Numbered from the stretch's first letter, positions 45,801 through 57,372 are shown. The stretch is 64,000 nt of DNA from Saturnia japonica (GCA_033032175.1 CM065304.1:9548001-9612000); one strand, 5' to 3'. Numbers and translations are program-made. Notes: a model not told the origin generated them from the sequence alone.

Positions 45801-48800
45801 TGTTAATGTCTTGTTTATGTCAATAATGTTTGTAGTTTCCGAGCCACACAAAAAAATTCCTAAAGATTTCTCTCGCGTGGGTGAAAGGGAGCGCAAAACC
45901 AATCAATGCTCAATAGCTTATGAAAGCGTCACATGATTCACACAGTACCTACAACGTATATTGTTTTTGATGCACTCCGCCAATATATTTTGTAAATATG
46001 GAACAGCGAAATAATTTTCCTATGCCAAATCGATCTTCTATTTGTAATTCTTGATAAATATTAAAACCAGAAAGTAAATAGAGCCTTACCTAATCGAAAT
46101 CTATAAGTACTATTTTCTTCTAGATACCTAATTTACAATAACAAGAACTAAAAGCACGTCTTCTACATTTCTACATAACATTTCTACAATGTTTGAGATG
46201 AAGTTTTATGTCACTAGTGGCAAAAAATGTTTTTATAATCTTGCCAAGCCTATGACGCAGGTGACATGTGTAGACAAACAAAATTTGTTTTGCAACATGC
46301 AAAGCAACCAACTAGAAATAATCAGGCGTCATGATTCTCGTTTACCTACTACTGGATTACAAACACCACACACTAAAAGCAGACACCGTAATTTATGGCG
46401 TACATCAGTTTATCTTTTTTCGGAATTTATCAACTTATATCAAATAATCAGTGATTTTATCGCGTTAGACATGAAAATGACCAAATTTCAGAACGGATCA
46501 TAATATATTATTAATTTATCTATCTATATCATAATACTGAGAATTATGTACTAACTATTGAGGATATAACGTAGTAAGGATTAATTAAATATTCAATCCT
46601 AAATACTATAATGAATCTAATCTCGTTTCGTGTCACGGTTCGGTGACAGGGGTGTTCTGGGGCTTATTTAATTTTTTCCAATCCCCCACTAAACACCGCC
46701 TTATACATACGTCCATGTGCTGTGTAAAAAGTCAACAATCACTAAAGGTTAGGTTGTCTGACAATGGAATAAAAATTGTATGATGCAGTTTGTAGTATCA
46801 ATTACCCAGGTACACACATTTTAAATATTTTTATGTTCGAATACTTTGCAAATATAATACTTGTATGTTTAATAATATAACGCTAGAGAGTTTGTACTCG
46901 CTAATCATAGGAATTGCCAGTCCTATTCGAAAAATTTCTTTACTGTAAAATACATAGTCCATTTACTGAGCAAAGTTCTGGATATTTATATCTAACTTCA
47001 CGTAACGACCCTAAGAAGCGAAGCAGAAATGTAATGAGAAAGGAAACGTGGCGCACTGCTAGCTTAAAAGTAAAGTTCAGTACAACATCACAAATCATCT
47101 TGTTTTACTGATCTGTGGGTAACATAAAAAGTTAGAAGAAATATAAACGGTTAGATGTAATCAATGTAACTATATTACGGCACATCAACAATCCAACAAT
47201 CTATTAGACAAATGTCAATATGTAAATATGAATGTACTGAATCAATTTCAAAGTTCATAACAGTAGATACTTACAGTATTAGGGTTGTTCGAGAATCGAG
47301 ATACTTACTTATTAATATAAATCACATCTGCACAGACTACACGCGGTCATGCATTGTTAAGTCGCTTTATTAATTTCTTATATGCCCGCAGGGCATAAAT
47401 CTAGACAAACATAGTAGTAATATTGATTCCAAATGTAAAATAAATTGGGACAAATGCATGAAATTATCTTAATCTGTCAAACCTTATAACAGTATCACAC
47501 TCTAGGCAAAGAATTTTTTTTTTAATTTTATTTCTCTGACTGATTATATCTACTGTTAGCCATAAGGGCCCTGGAGCCTTAGATGGCTTTTACAGCTTTA
47601 CCGTGACTTGGAATTATATTTTGTTTCACAACCTTTCTATACACAGGTATTGTTGTCATTTCTCATACCCAAAAAATGTAACTTCTCGTCTTTATAATAA
47701 TATAAAACGCAACTATGACCAAATATATTATTGTATAATTTATATAGGTTACATAACCAATTTGAGCAATTCTGTGGGTAACATAAACAATTTTTGATGT
47801 GAAACATGCCGCGTTTGGACAGATTTAAATCGTTCCTGATGAGACGTTGCTACGTGCCATTCGGCCAGCGTCGCGTTTTGTCGGCTCTTTCCGACTCAGC
47901 TCCCCCCTCCCTCTAAACTGAACGCTTCTCTATGTTACTACACACACTATTAAACGTAAAATAGTGATTTTACGTGTGGTTTCTTATACAAATCTTATAG
48001 GTTATTCGTGAATATTAGTACATTGACACTTATATTATTATATTATAATACATATAATTACTTTGTAAATAATAATTTTATAACAATAAAATGATTATAT
48101 ATCTTAAGTTAAATTTACCCCTCTGTAGAAGAAGTGCCATCCGGGGATTATGCATTCCTCTTGCAGAGTCAACGTCTCTTCCCCTTTGTAATCAATATTG
48201 AGTGGACGAAGCGGTATTTCCGCAAGTACGTCAGGAACTTTTCGCTTTAGCAAGAGTATTGCCGGGGACTTTTGCATGAGGTAGCCTTTATTTGATGTAA
48301 TGTTGGTCACTATAAACACAATATTAGCTAAAAATATAATAAGGCCCAGCACGTTCTTGTGGTTACAGATGTGCGGCTTCGGGGCCTAAAATGATATGTT
48401 GCATAAATTTAAATTGGAGTGCATGCACTTGCAGTTATTAATCACAATTTTATAGATAGAATTCGGTAACCACAAGCGAAGGTCCTCGTGGGGGGAGGGC
48501 ATAATAGTTCAAGCGATGTATTTGTTAAAATAAAATTCATGTACCTATTCTCAGTAAGGCTTATTTTCAGCATATTTTCAGTAAGGCTTGGAAGATGGTA
48601 TGATATTTAAAAATCTATATTATGTTATAATATATAACCAATTGTTTTTTATTTATTTAAGATGTTATGTAAGTAGTTAAGCAGGGTGTAAGGGGTGTAT
48701 GTTTACTTGTAAGTTCTATCCATAGCCGGCCAAGGCGCACTCGAATAAGTTAGCATTGCTATACTATACTAGTATACTGCTATTTTGCATGCAGCGGCTA

Positions 48801-50454
48801 CACAACGTCGACTCGTAGCTTAAGCTTGATGGAGGAGGGTTTGAGTCTTTTTTCAGTTAAGTCCTAAGCTATTACTCCTTACTTCATAAAGTTTGCTTCA
48901 CACTAGGTTAGCGTGAGAAAGCAAGTATTTATTTTCGAACTGAGTATATTTATTTATTTATTAAAGAAGCACCAACAGCGCGCGTATATTGTTAGTTTTA
49001 AGGGCTCTGGAGCCACTAGAGCCTTTGACAGCTTCACCGGGTTTGGGGGCGAGCGAGAAAGGCACTCAGTCACGAAAGCGGGACAACTAGCTCAAGGGTG
49101 CCAAAGTGACCGAACCTCGGCTTGGGCTGTTGTCGTACATGCAAATAAGTCGTGATCTAACTAATTCCCTATCCGTAAAATTCGACCTAACTAAAACTAT
49201 ACATACATGTTCCTGCATTCTGGGAGGAAGGGAGAACCATGCGTATATGCATTTAGTAATCTGGTAATTTGGTGTAAGTCTAACTAACCAGAAAACCTTC
49301 ATGAAATGAAACTCGTAAAGCAGAAGAAGCATCTCCAATATAAACAATATAAAAAAACGAAACATTGAAACAGGTATGTTTATATAAATAATTATATAAA
49401 AAGTAATATATTAAATAATAATTACTGATGTATTGAGATTTAACAGTAATAATAATAATTTAGGCTATCACTACATATCAATAGGAAGTTTAATATTTAT
49501 TCTGTTAAACTGTACCTAATGTACCTAAGGAAGTTCGTATAGGAAAGTTTGAGATTTACCACGTGTATCATGTGCAGTGCCCCAGGGTCATATAATGTCG
49601 ATTGAGGATAACGTTCATCCATCACAATTGCCACTTAGTTACATTTATATATCGCCTCACGTTTATTTGCATGAACGATTCACACGCTTCCTGGTTTTAC
49701 AATAGACAAGGGTCTATTACAATCAAATGAAACATGTACTAGAGATAGCAGTAATAGATAAACCTATAGGAATAGATAAGATGAATTCAGAATTTAAATA
49801 AAATAATACTTGGTACTATTTCTATTTTTGATTGCGTAAATTGGCTGTTAACCAGTTTATAAAAGTAATCAAATAAAAAAATATCAACCTTTATGAATAC
49901 TATCATTTAACCAACTTTAAAAAGGAAAATAATACATAAACATAGAAAAACGGACGATAACAATTTTTGTTTTTACAAAACTAAGGTGATGTTGACTATG
50001 GACGCTTGTGACATCAGAGGCATCACTACCGCGTTGCCGATTGGAACCAACTTCCCCAAGGAGCTCTGGAACCCCTAATCACCGCAGGAACACAACACAA
50101 GGTCATTTGACTGCGATCTTCTGTAGCGTGGAAGTATTGCACTAGTAGGTTTGTCTCAAGTAAAGAGAAATTTTCAAAGAAATTATATTAAATAAGTGTT
50201 CAATGATCTAAAAGTCACTGTGAAAGATTATTAATAAAAAAAGTTTCCTCACAGTTAGGTATTAACACTTTAATGACTTGCACCCTGATTCCCCTTCGTG
50301 CATGACGATATGTAACACCTGTGACTACATTTATTGGCCTCCTGTCTTTCACATTTGAATTCGGACTGGTGACGCAAACTGCAGCTGTTAGAACAGCTGT
50401 CCTCGATACAAGGGTTCCTACGCACAAACCACGATATCGGGAGAGGAAGTACAC
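36850..50454 (-). CDS. Catalytically dead trypsin-like serine protease homologue, 3' five exons
   Basis: Minus-strand exons 50454-50253, 48309-48119, 42794-42617, 39772-39621 and 37000-36850 (stop 36852-36850). Acceptors end in AG; donors are gtgagg, gtaaat, gtgagt and gtaagt; phases agree. The fold is the S1 family but every catalytic site is changed. The His motif LTAAHC is VLTAAVC in exon 50454. The DIALL site reads SPAILLLKRK in exon 48309. GDSGGPL is GMYGAPL in exon 39772, preceded by CVRD where CQ/C191 belongs. The Cys near the GWG site survives as ECIIPGWH. The last exon adds an acidic Ser-rich tail (YDYVPELYDKLESDSSSTSN). Such homologues usually act as secreted binding or cofactor proteins (immunity, coagulation, digestion); that role is inferred. 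The signal peptide and first exon were not found. Exon 42794-42617 is one base too long, with the frame break at a six-A run. Confidence 0.82.
37085..37440 (+). repeat. Interspersed repeat family E, copy 1
   Basis: Contains CTATGGACGCTTGTAATAAA, ACCATAGGTATAGCTAGCGC, GTTGCCGACCTTGAACGCCC, a TCTGGAA..CTCACTGCAG block and GATCTCCTGTAGGGTGGAG. Copies are at 41215-41450, 49975-50160 and (-) 63430-63645. This is a common SINE- or LINE-derived text in Lepidoptera; the name is not certain. All copies but the last lie in introns of the protease homologue. Confidence 0.65.
37441..39620. other. Intron 4 of the protease homologue; duplicated repeat blocks
   Basis: 38290-38610 has three diverged ~130-bp blocks, each with AGTTTGGTT..GCTCTT..GGTTCCACATCAG and TCTAGA. 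Two related blocks near 38895-38935 and 39240-39305 repeat GGTACG(G/A)CCGTGCCTTG(C/T)(A/G)CTC. Likely remnants of one satellite-like or LINE-tail family. No gene seen. Confidence 0.5.
39773..40500. other. Intron sequence, nothing distinctive
   Basis: AT-rich intron of the protease homologue between exon 39772 and the LINE fragment. No repeat or coding signal could be supported. Confidence 0.4.
40501..40860 (+). mobile_element. 3' fragment of an RTE/CR1-like LINE ORF2
   Basis: Broken plus frames read RAMEQVMLVS, then in another frame RRTKVEDICKRVTRLKW-like text, DGRWTKAIL and LAFTQQRVNAV. This is the order of the C-terminal domain common to RTE-type ORF2 proteins (AMERAMLG...RRTKV...RWT...QQWT). 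It is GC-richer than the flanks. Truncated, with several shifts and stops. Confidence 0.65.
41215..41450 (+). repeat. Interspersed repeat family E, copy 2
   Basis: TGCAGCTCGTCTGATGGTAA, ACGTTTGTAACACCATAGGT, GTGCGTTACCAACTTTGAAC and GATCTTCCGTAGGGTGGAGG align with the 37085 copy. Confidence 0.65.
41530..41950 (-). mobile_element. Possible mariner-type fragment ending ACTTTTGGGACACACCTCGTA
   Basis: The right end, read on the minus strand, is TACGAGGTGTGTCCCAAAAG, a familiar mariner-type terminal sequence. The interior is GC-richer and open in several frames without a recognisable transposase. The other end was not found. Could be a non-autonomous derivative. Confidence 0.35.
42010..42270 (+). 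repeat. Helitron-like tail fragments
   Basis: Two tandem copies of TTTGTCGTGTTCCGAAATC... (42030 and 42143), then ACGCAGACGAAGTCGCGGTTACCAGCTA, the same tail as at 6940-6968. Confidence 0.5.
42275..42403 (-). repeat. tRNA-derived SINE, copy 1
   Basis: On the minus strand: GCCTCGTGGCGTAGTGATAG (A-box region), then GCGGGTTCGATCCCCGCTC (B box), then a tail ...TGTGTCTGGGG. A second copy is at 56975-57083. The internal RNA polymerase III promoter boxes are preserved; it is not a working tRNA because the acceptor arm does not pair. Confidence 0.75.
42617..42794 (-). CDS. Serine protease homologue exon with frame break at a six-A run
   Basis: After acceptor TTACAG the frame reads DIIYPTHKFRLQKNLRVQFM, then stops. 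From LWCEALTINFQKALTNLGF it continues in the +1 frame to SQACVCVRD and donor gtgagt. The change of frame falls on the A run (plus-strand T run 42717-42722). The exon length (178 = 59 codons + 1) matches one extra base given phase 0 on both sides. Confidence 0.75.
43018..43440 (-). mobile_element. Helitron-like non-autonomous element, reversed
   Basis: GTGCGTTCGCGGCTCCGCAC at the left and AAGTAGCCTAAGTTACTCCC near the right are the complements of the 36290-36697 and 52883-53230 elements. Non-coding. Confidence 0.6.
43582..44787 (+). mobile_element. TRIM-like miniature LTR retrotransposon with TSD TTATA
   Basis: The element is 43587-44782, flanked by TTATA (43582-43586, 44783-44787). The LTRs are about 43587-43808 and 44511-44782. 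Both open TG(T)ATGTAGCGACATCTCTCG, carry GAGTATATATACAAGAA (TATA box) and end near GGAGGATCCTCC...TTATTC(C)TA. The right LTR has an extra ~50-bp hairpin-like insert (CTATGGCGGATGAGG ... CCTCACCTCCGCTA). After the left LTR comes TGGTGACCCCGAG, a primer-binding-site-like sequence; before the right LTR is GGAGGGGAG, a purine tract. Only about 700 bp lie between the LTRs, with no gag or pol. It would depend on an autonomous relative. It sits in an intron of the protease homologue. Confidence 0.85.
44085..44460 (+). repeat. 130-bp tandem array inside the TRIM-like element
   Basis: CTGCAACACTCCGACTCACT recurs at 44091, 44221 and 44351, spaced exactly 130 bp, and each unit itself holds four CCGACTCAC(T/C)-type submotifs. 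The last unit is shortened. The array is open in several frames only because it lacks stops. Confidence 0.9.
45007..45233 (+). repeat. Interspersed repeat family A, most complete copy
   Basis: AACAAGATGGTGGCCGTCTTG ... GATCCCAGAGTGCATGC ... ACCAAACTATATCACGCAAA ... GGATCCCGCCAAAAA. Serves as the reference copy of the family in this window. Confidence 0.75.
45234..48118. other. Intron of the protease homologue, repeats and unassigned DNA
   Basis: Family F copies are at 45716-45782 and 47535-47612 (CTGTTAGCC(T/A)TA(G/A)GGGGCCC-like, ending in ACAGCTT(C/T)ACCG). ORFs of 104 codons (46189-46503) and 65 codons (46914-47111) show no known domain and no splice phase fit. 47850-47930 is a short GC-rich patch. 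Confidence 0.4.
48310..50252. other. Intron 1 (as seen) of the protease homologue
   Basis: AT-rich intron. Holds a family F copy at 48990-49047 and family E copy 3 at 49975-50160 (GGACGCTTGTGACATCAGAG, GCGTTGCCGATTGGAACCAA). No other feature is supported. Confidence 0.45.
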
Positions 50455-50487
50455 CTGTTGAAATTTTATGATTATTGACTAACGGGA

Positions 50488-50640
50488 AGGAGTTTTTGGC
50501 GGGATCAGTCATGTGGGGTTTTTATTGTATTTAACTTACGTTATTTGGCTGTATATTTTGGAATATTGGTGGCACTTTACGTGTGTATGGTTAGGTTATT
50601 GCGCACAAGTGAAGTGAATTAAAAATAATAAGAAGAATCA
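50488..50640 (-). repeat. Interspersed repeat family A, partial reverse copy
   Basis: GAGTTTTTGGCGGGATCAGT ... TTTTGGAATATTGGTGGCAC ... AAGTGAAGTGAATTAAAAAT, reading in the orientation of the 16569 copy. It lies just upstream of the last visible exon of the minus-strand protease homologue. Confidence 0.65.
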
Positions 50641-52515
50641 TGAATTTTAAATTGTGACCATTTATTTAAATCGTTTTATTGAGCTCTGAAGATTCATAAA
50701 ATATTCTATCCTAGTTACATTAGGTCATTATTGCACGTTGGTATTAAATAATAAGAAGAAATAATAATAGGAACATTAATACCAGACAAAATAAATGAAT
50801 AAATTAAAAAAAAAACATTTCAATATTTTGGAAATCAGGCACTTTGTAGAAGTGGCTATTAGTAGCCAAACAATAAACCTTTCACATTTATATAAAATAC
50901 ACAAAAATCCAATAAAATAATTAAATATATCAAAGTATCTGCAGTAATTATTAATTTTTATTTTGATGGTAGTTTTAGATATGTTTCATGTGGTTTAAAA
51001 TCATCCGGAAATATTCGATATTAGCTTAATAATATATTATTAAAATTTGTTTAGTTAATAGGCAAAATGTTGATTACATCAAAGTTATTTTCGATCAATT
51101 TAATTAATTTAATACTATATTTATCAAGTTGCAAATTATTCTTTGAATATACTTTGAGTTAAGTGAATGAAAGAATTAATATTTATGGAAAATTATACAT
51201 TCTTTATAGGGTATTGTGATTAAACTTACTAGAAATGGTAGAGATCCTTCCCTTGGCTTAAAAGGTTTTCTTGCAGGACATTGTAAAATACAGCCGCCTT
51301 AAATAGTAACAACCTAGTTAAATTGTATTGAAAGAAACTTATAAAAACATAATTTCTTAACTATATTTATAAAATAGTTATGCTCCAGGGTTTCACCCGT
51401 ATTAAATTTATTTTACCAAATCACCACCGCTCCGCGCCGTAGTGCTGCCAGAACAATAATCTTCCTTCATAAATAGACTTTACAAGTCAATTTTTACGAA
51501 AAGAAAACCAATCAATGACTTTGGAGATTTTCCTGGTGTATTTTCGAATTTGAACATTCAATACCAATGAAATTAAAATGTTCAGAAACCAAGAAATTAT
51601 CGCTGAACATCCATAAAAAAATATACATTCGAATTTAGTAAACTCCGTCTTTTTTTAAAGTCGGTTAAAAAGCGCAAAATATTTTTTTCAAATATGACTG
51701 GTAGTTTCAAACAAACAAACAATCTCTTGAGTTTTTTGTAATATTGGTATATATTAAACAATTAATTATTAATCCCACTGAAGTCAATGACATTTTGGTG
51801 GAGGCAAATTTATTGACTTCTAATTTTTGCGTTAGTAATTAAATATAAATATAAGAAAATTAAGTACCTACTAAAAACAGAGTGCTCCATATATAAGTCC
51901 TCATTCTTTGGGACTGTGAACGTTACTAAAATAATCTGAAATCTATTCTGGTGCAACGGCTCGTTAACCTTTGCAACAAAACATAAGAACATGTAAAACA
52001 GCCTATGTAAACATCATAGTTAAGTGTTGTGTAAGAATTATTATTTGGCAGTATATTTTTTAACTGTTCAATCTTATATAAAACACGGAAATATCTAGGT
52101 ATATTTTATATAATATTTATTATTACGTAGGGTATAATAATACAGTGTATATAAACTTATGCTTATCAATTGTTATCTATAAAGTAATATCATTACTATT
52201 TTAGGATAAATTCGCAAAAACTAAATTATTAGTTTTTAATTAAATTTTTTATGGTTAAATTGCCATTAATTTGTTTCAATATAACTTACGTATAATCTAC
52301 TGATAATTTAATTAATAATACATTGGCATATACCACACATGACGAAACACAATTCCTTAAATTGAAATATATATACATAGCTTATAAATGATAAAACGTA
52401 CGTACGGTAAGTGATTGGGGAGTAGTAGATTTTCCTTTCACAAATTATCTAACCACATTACAAAATATTCGCAAATTATTGCACAGTATTTATTTTCAGC
52501 TCATTATTTAATGTT
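50641..52515. other. AT-rich, one family D copy
   Basis: The family D copy at 51470-51670 (TTGGAGATTTTCCTGGTGTA ... AACATCCATAAAAAA ... AAAGTCGGTTAAAAA) is the only recognisable item. 51241-51310 on the minus strand ends in a good donor (gtaagt) after 22 open codons, but its phase does not fit the next protease exon. Confidence 0.4.
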
Positions 52516-53240
52516 TCTCGTTCTTAAAAAAAAAAAAAAACACCTATAAAGGTAAAATTGAAATGTAAAACATTATCTAAATACAAAATTTCATCTAAAT
52601 CGTTGGACCCATCTCTGAGAAACCACATACATATATATTATTATACAGTTATATTTAAGTCTATCAATTGAGAAATAACCCAAGTTCTATACTTCCCGTG
52701 AAAGTATTATTTATTGAATATGCCTACAATTTTATGAAAAGCGGAGCAAAATCTACACATACAAAGAAACAGAAAAAACATTTTAATTTCATATTTGGGT
52801 TCAGAGTCCTTTATAATATAGACGTCTATTAGAAATTTTGGAAAAACATTATGTGTACACACAGAACTACAGATTTATTTAATACTAGCTGTGCCCACGG
52901 CTGGGCTCGCGTTACAGAATGTCGTTGATCGGGCACACACGAGAATCGTGTTTGTTACCCGCGCTCCCGGTTATTTAAAAACAAAAATGTTTATTTTTAG
53001 TGATCTACAATTATATAGTACATAAATCTCTTATGGTTTACTTAGCGTAAACCATTTAAGCGCCCGAATTTATTCATCCACTACTATTTTCGTATTAGTT
53101 TATTTTATTTGCGCGGACCTCTAATTTTTTTTCTAAAATAAAAGTAGCCCAAATTACTTCTAATAACTTCTAAGTTCCGCCAAAATCGGTCCAACTGTTT
53201 AGGAGATGACTCTCAATAAATAGACAGACAAAGAAAATAT
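52516..53240. repeat. Family B copy and reversed Helitron-like element
   Basis: 52516-52630 is family B (poly-A, then ACACCTATAAAGG and AATGTAAAACATTATCTAAA). 52883-53230 begins ACTAGCTGTGCCCACGGCTG, the complement of a CTAGT Helitron tail, and ends with AAAATCGGTCCAACTGTTTA, so it is a reversed copy of the 36290 element. Confidence 0.6.
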
Positions 53241-56200
53241 ATAAAGTTGTTTTTTTGACATAGCAAACAGATAATTCAATTTTATTGATTCTATACAAGA
53301 TACCAAATTCAAAACTTTTGTAAAATAGTTGCTCTCTACAAAATTATAAAATTGGTTTTTAATCAAACACATCTACCGACTGCCTAAAGTTGAAACTTTA
53401 CCACTTTACATTACATAACTACTACATACTTGCACGTGCATCACGGAGGGACGAGTTTCTTCCTCTATTTAACTGTTTGTGGTCTTGCAGTGTAAATAAT
53501 GAAGATTGATTGGTATAACAACTCTAATTCCTGACAGATAGAAAAAGTGGTCTGGAGGGCAAGGTCGACATATTGCTTCAAGGTCATAACTGATATTAAT
53601 AATTACAAACGTAGACGTGACTTCCTTCTTCCAGCCCCGGTCCTTGCTAAGTGCATCGTTAAAGGCCCAACTTTTCAAACTGCATATATACATAGCCTAC
53701 TATATAGAATAAACGAACGTGTAGCTAAAAAAATAACCAGGTTTCCCTTATTGCAAGTATCATAATGATATAAACATTTTATATTACTTTTAACTTAAGC
53801 CCTGAGGAATCTTTCATGTTGATCATGTTAGAATATAAAACAACGTCTATGATTCTCGTTTAAATTTTTTAAATTTTTACACATCGTCGTTAGAAACACA
53901 AAGGAGACGGGTATTTCTAGGCCCAGAATGTAATAAGTAGTTGAAATATGGTTTATAAAATCGAATATATTTTTGTTTTTAAAATCGTACAATATCATTA
54001 AAATTCGCAATCAATAAAATAACTAAATTAATAATTTTAAAAGATAATAAACATGACCCTTTGTTAATATTAATTACACCTTCAAAAATAGTGTAACTGA
54101 AGTTTATTACATGACTTCGCTTTTACGAAATATCCTAAATCTCTGCTTTTAGATTGCAAAAAATCCGCCTTATTTCAGTGGTTGTTTGTTAATGCATTAG
54201 CTAATAATTTACACCGTTTTCATTATTTACATCTCTTTTTTTACCCAAGCCCATGTCTGTATGAAAGAGTATCTGTCTCCTTTATTGTAAGAACAATGGT
54301 TTTAATAAAAGTAAAGTGATATTATCATACAAGACAATTTTGAAACAAAAAAGAAAACCAATTTCATTGATTTTGAAGAGTTCCCTTGTGTGTCATCGAA
54401 GTTCGAAGTTCAAAATCAGTGAAATTAAAAGGTTGTCTCCATAAACAAATAAGATATGGCTAAACATCCATAAAAAAGATACATTCGCATAGGGTGCCCT
54501 CTCCCGCTTTTGTTGAAATCGGTAAAAAAAGTATACAGTTTATTTTTTACCTACTATGATAAGCTATTAACAAATCAAACTTGCTGGAAAATCTGATCTA
54601 AATATCAATCCTGAATTTTATAACTCATATAAGTCTGTATACTTGTAACATGTGATCATAAAATATACTTGTGGACGTAATATTTATAAGTATAACATAA
54701 CGCGATAATACTTTACGCAGTTAAATACAGTAAAATGATAAAAACATAAAAAAATGTTTCGACGCTCATTCAGAATTAACTACGAAATTAATTTTCATCA
54801 GAGTTCTGTAAGATGACCCGAAGCCACACGAGTGACGGGGTATCACATATCACGTGTTTCAATAAATCTACCGGGAATTAGTAAATAAATCAAATTGTAC
54901 CGAGTCATTAGCTGATAGTAAAGTCTAGTTAGTTAGATTAAGTTACTGTTTCACCCGTGATTTTATTCGACCAACTCTCCACCGCACTGAAGCCAACATA
55001 CCTGTCACTACCGTTTCCGTGCTTCCCGTACTTTATTTTACTTGCCTACAGCTTTCCAGATTGCTTAACGTTCATGGTTACTGCTCCGCGTCTTAGCGTT
55101 ATACCGTATAGTTATATAGCCTATAACTTTCTACAATAAATAGGCTATAAAATGCAAAACATTTTTTTTAATTCTGACTAGTAGTGCCAGAGTTTAGCTT
55201 GTTCAAACAAACAATTTTTTGAGCATCATAATATTAAAAGTTCAGATGACTGTTTAATTATTCTGAGTATTACTAAGTATTCTGTCTCATGTCTGGTTGT
55301 AGCATGATACCTAAATGTCACATTCATTATTATCTATCTGCGAAGGAAGTGAGAAATGTACATAATGAACTTCTATATCTATTTGATTATTGACATTAAT
55401 TACTGTTGAGGAAATTATTAGTACGATCTCCGCAAATATATCTAAATAAGATAAAATACTTCCTGCAGTCGTATATCTTATTGACAGGCACATAGCATAT
55501 TATTATTATGTAACTACCTATGTAAAAATAATGTTAGATAGTGAGTTAGTGAAATTAATTTTCAAGGTATTTCCAATCGATATATACTTACTGTATATTC
55601 TAATATTGTTTGAGCTTTTATCAATTTACATACATTTTAAGTAATTAAAATGTTTTTCTATGATATCTACTAACGTAACTGGACAAGTAAGTTTTATTAT
55701 ACTAATATGTGATTAGAGTTTGTTTTGTATCTATCTATAGGGCAGTGTCAATAACCTGTGATCACTTTGACGTAGGAAATAGAAACAGTGACTGTATAAA
55801 ATTATTTATTTACGGCATATATATCAAGATGGTCGATAATTCGATTTAAAAAAATATATTTATCCTTCCAGATCTTCATAGGGTTCGAAATCATTAAAAA
55901 AGACAATGTTTTTAGACTCTATTTTAATAATGATCCGAGCCTATTTAAAATTCTAGTTTTCTGTATAAATAACATGTTATTTATACCCATAAACCCATGG
56001 GGTTTTACGCATTGAATTATTATTTTTTTATTCCGCTAAAATCATCTTTAAAAAAAATTGAGCTCGGCAGACCTATAAAGTAAGCTATTTAATAGTATTT
56101 TTATAAATTTTTAGTTATTACATAATTTTAGACTTACTGCAAAATTTGATCAAATCTCAAATCATCAAATTAGAGCGATCACTTCCCGAAACTAGAATAA

Positions 56201-56406
56201 AACTTACATAGTTCTTTAATTTTATGAGAAAGATCGTTGATCCTAACAGTTTGAAACAAAACATCTGTACAGCAACAAATTAAAATGAAGAATAATCTCA
56301 CAAAGAAAAAGTAAAAACAATTTAATGGAACAGTTGAAAAATCCTCCTGATTCTCCTATTCCTCTTCTTAATGATTTAATATATATTCATTGAAAAAATT
56401 ATTAAA
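53241..56406. other. Intergenic DNA with one family D copy
   Basis: The family D copy at 54335-54535 (ACAAGACAATTTTGAAACAA ... AACATCCATAAAAAA) is the only clear item. A 74-codon minus ORF at 53469-53693 follows a CAG acceptor-like site but has no recognisable domain. Nothing else could be supported. Confidence 0.4.
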
Positions 56407-56830
56407 GGCATCCGCCATTAAGAAGTTCTAGCGTCGATTTCCCGGCTCCATCTTCAGACCCTTATCATTATGTGTAAAGGCAGGTAATCATGAGAACAAA
56501 ACAAACCAGGACGCACTCGTCTACTTCTGCAGTTTCCATCAGGGAGTCCCCGTGACGATCGTCTGGCTCTATATTCAGATCCTTGTCATCACGTATAATG
56601 AGGGATACTCATGAGAACAAAACAAACGAGTAAAAATTCGACTATCTTTGCAGTTTCCTTCAGGGAATTTCAGTGGTAATCTTCCAGCTCCATCTTCAAA
56701 CAATCGTTATCACGTGTAATAGAAAGTGCTCATGGTAACAAAATAAACTAGCCCAAATTCGACCGTTCCACCATTTGCCATTAAGGAGTTCCAATCGCTA
56801 CGTCCCGATTCCATTATCATATTAGTTCCA
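56407..56830. repeat. Four diverged units of a 121-bp tandem repeat
   Basis: Related text (CAGTTTCC(A/T)TCAGGGA..., GGCTC.AT.TTCAGA..CTT(A/G)TCAT, CATGAGAACAAAACAAAC.AG) recurs with starts near 56421, 56541, 56662 and 56783, giving periods of 120, 121 and 121. Units differ by 20-30%. No coding function; 121 is not a multiple of three. Confidence 0.8.
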
Positions 56831-56974
56831 TATTATCATAATATTGCATTGCCGTGGAACTTATATATATATACTAATAATAATATAATAATATGGGGAA
56901 ATAATTTCACACATGGCCGTTTAATTCAAAACTAAGTAAAGTTTGTATTATGGTAATTGAACAGCTGATATAGA

Positions 56975-57083
56975 TATTTAACACCCAGACACACAATTGA
57001 CTATTATGCTCATGGGTGGAAATCAAACCCGCGACCTCTCGGCTCAGTAGTAGGGCTTACTACCACAACGCCACGAAGCGAGG
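56975..57083 (-). repeat. tRNA-derived SINE, copy 2
   Basis: On the minus strand: GCGTTGTGGTAGTAAGCCCTA, then CGCGGGTTTGATTTCCACCC (B box with changes), then a CAATTGTGTGTCTGGGTGT tail. Matches copy 1 at 42275-42403 over its whole length. Confidence 0.7.
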
Positions 57084-57189
57084 CCAAATTTCATCTCAAT
57101 CGGACATCAAGAACTGATTGAAAAATTATTCGCAAATTTTGATGATGTAAGTACATATACATATATATATAACTTAGACACGAACGTTG

Positions 57190-57372
57190 CAAGTTAAATA
57201 AAAGCTTCTAATATAACAATTTTGAACAAAAAAGAAAACCAACTTCAATGATTTTGAAGTTTCCTGGTGTATCTTCGAAGCTGAAGGTCCAATACCAATG
57301 AAATTCGAATAAAAGAAATATACATTCCGATTAAGTAGCCTCATCTTTTTATGAAGGTGATTAAAAACAGGT
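57190..57372 (+). repeat. Interspersed repeat family D, copy 4
   Basis: CAATTTTGAACAAAAAAGAA, TTTTGAAGTTTCCTGGTGTA and GAAGGTGATTAAAAAC align with the other family D copies; the middle is deleted relative to 3520-3812. Confidence 0.6.

Noticed and set aside
46189..46503. A 104-codon ORF
   Set aside because: No recognisable domain, no splice phase fit with the gene in whose intron it lies, and AT-rich random-like composition.
51241..51310. A short minus-strand open stretch before a good gtaagt donor
   Set aside because: Joining it to the exon at 50454 creates a stop codon; likely chance.
53469..53693. A 75-codon minus-strand ORF after a CAG site, possible first exon of the protease homologue
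   Set aside because: No signal peptide or S1 N-terminal pattern, and no donor in the phase needed to join the exon at 50454.
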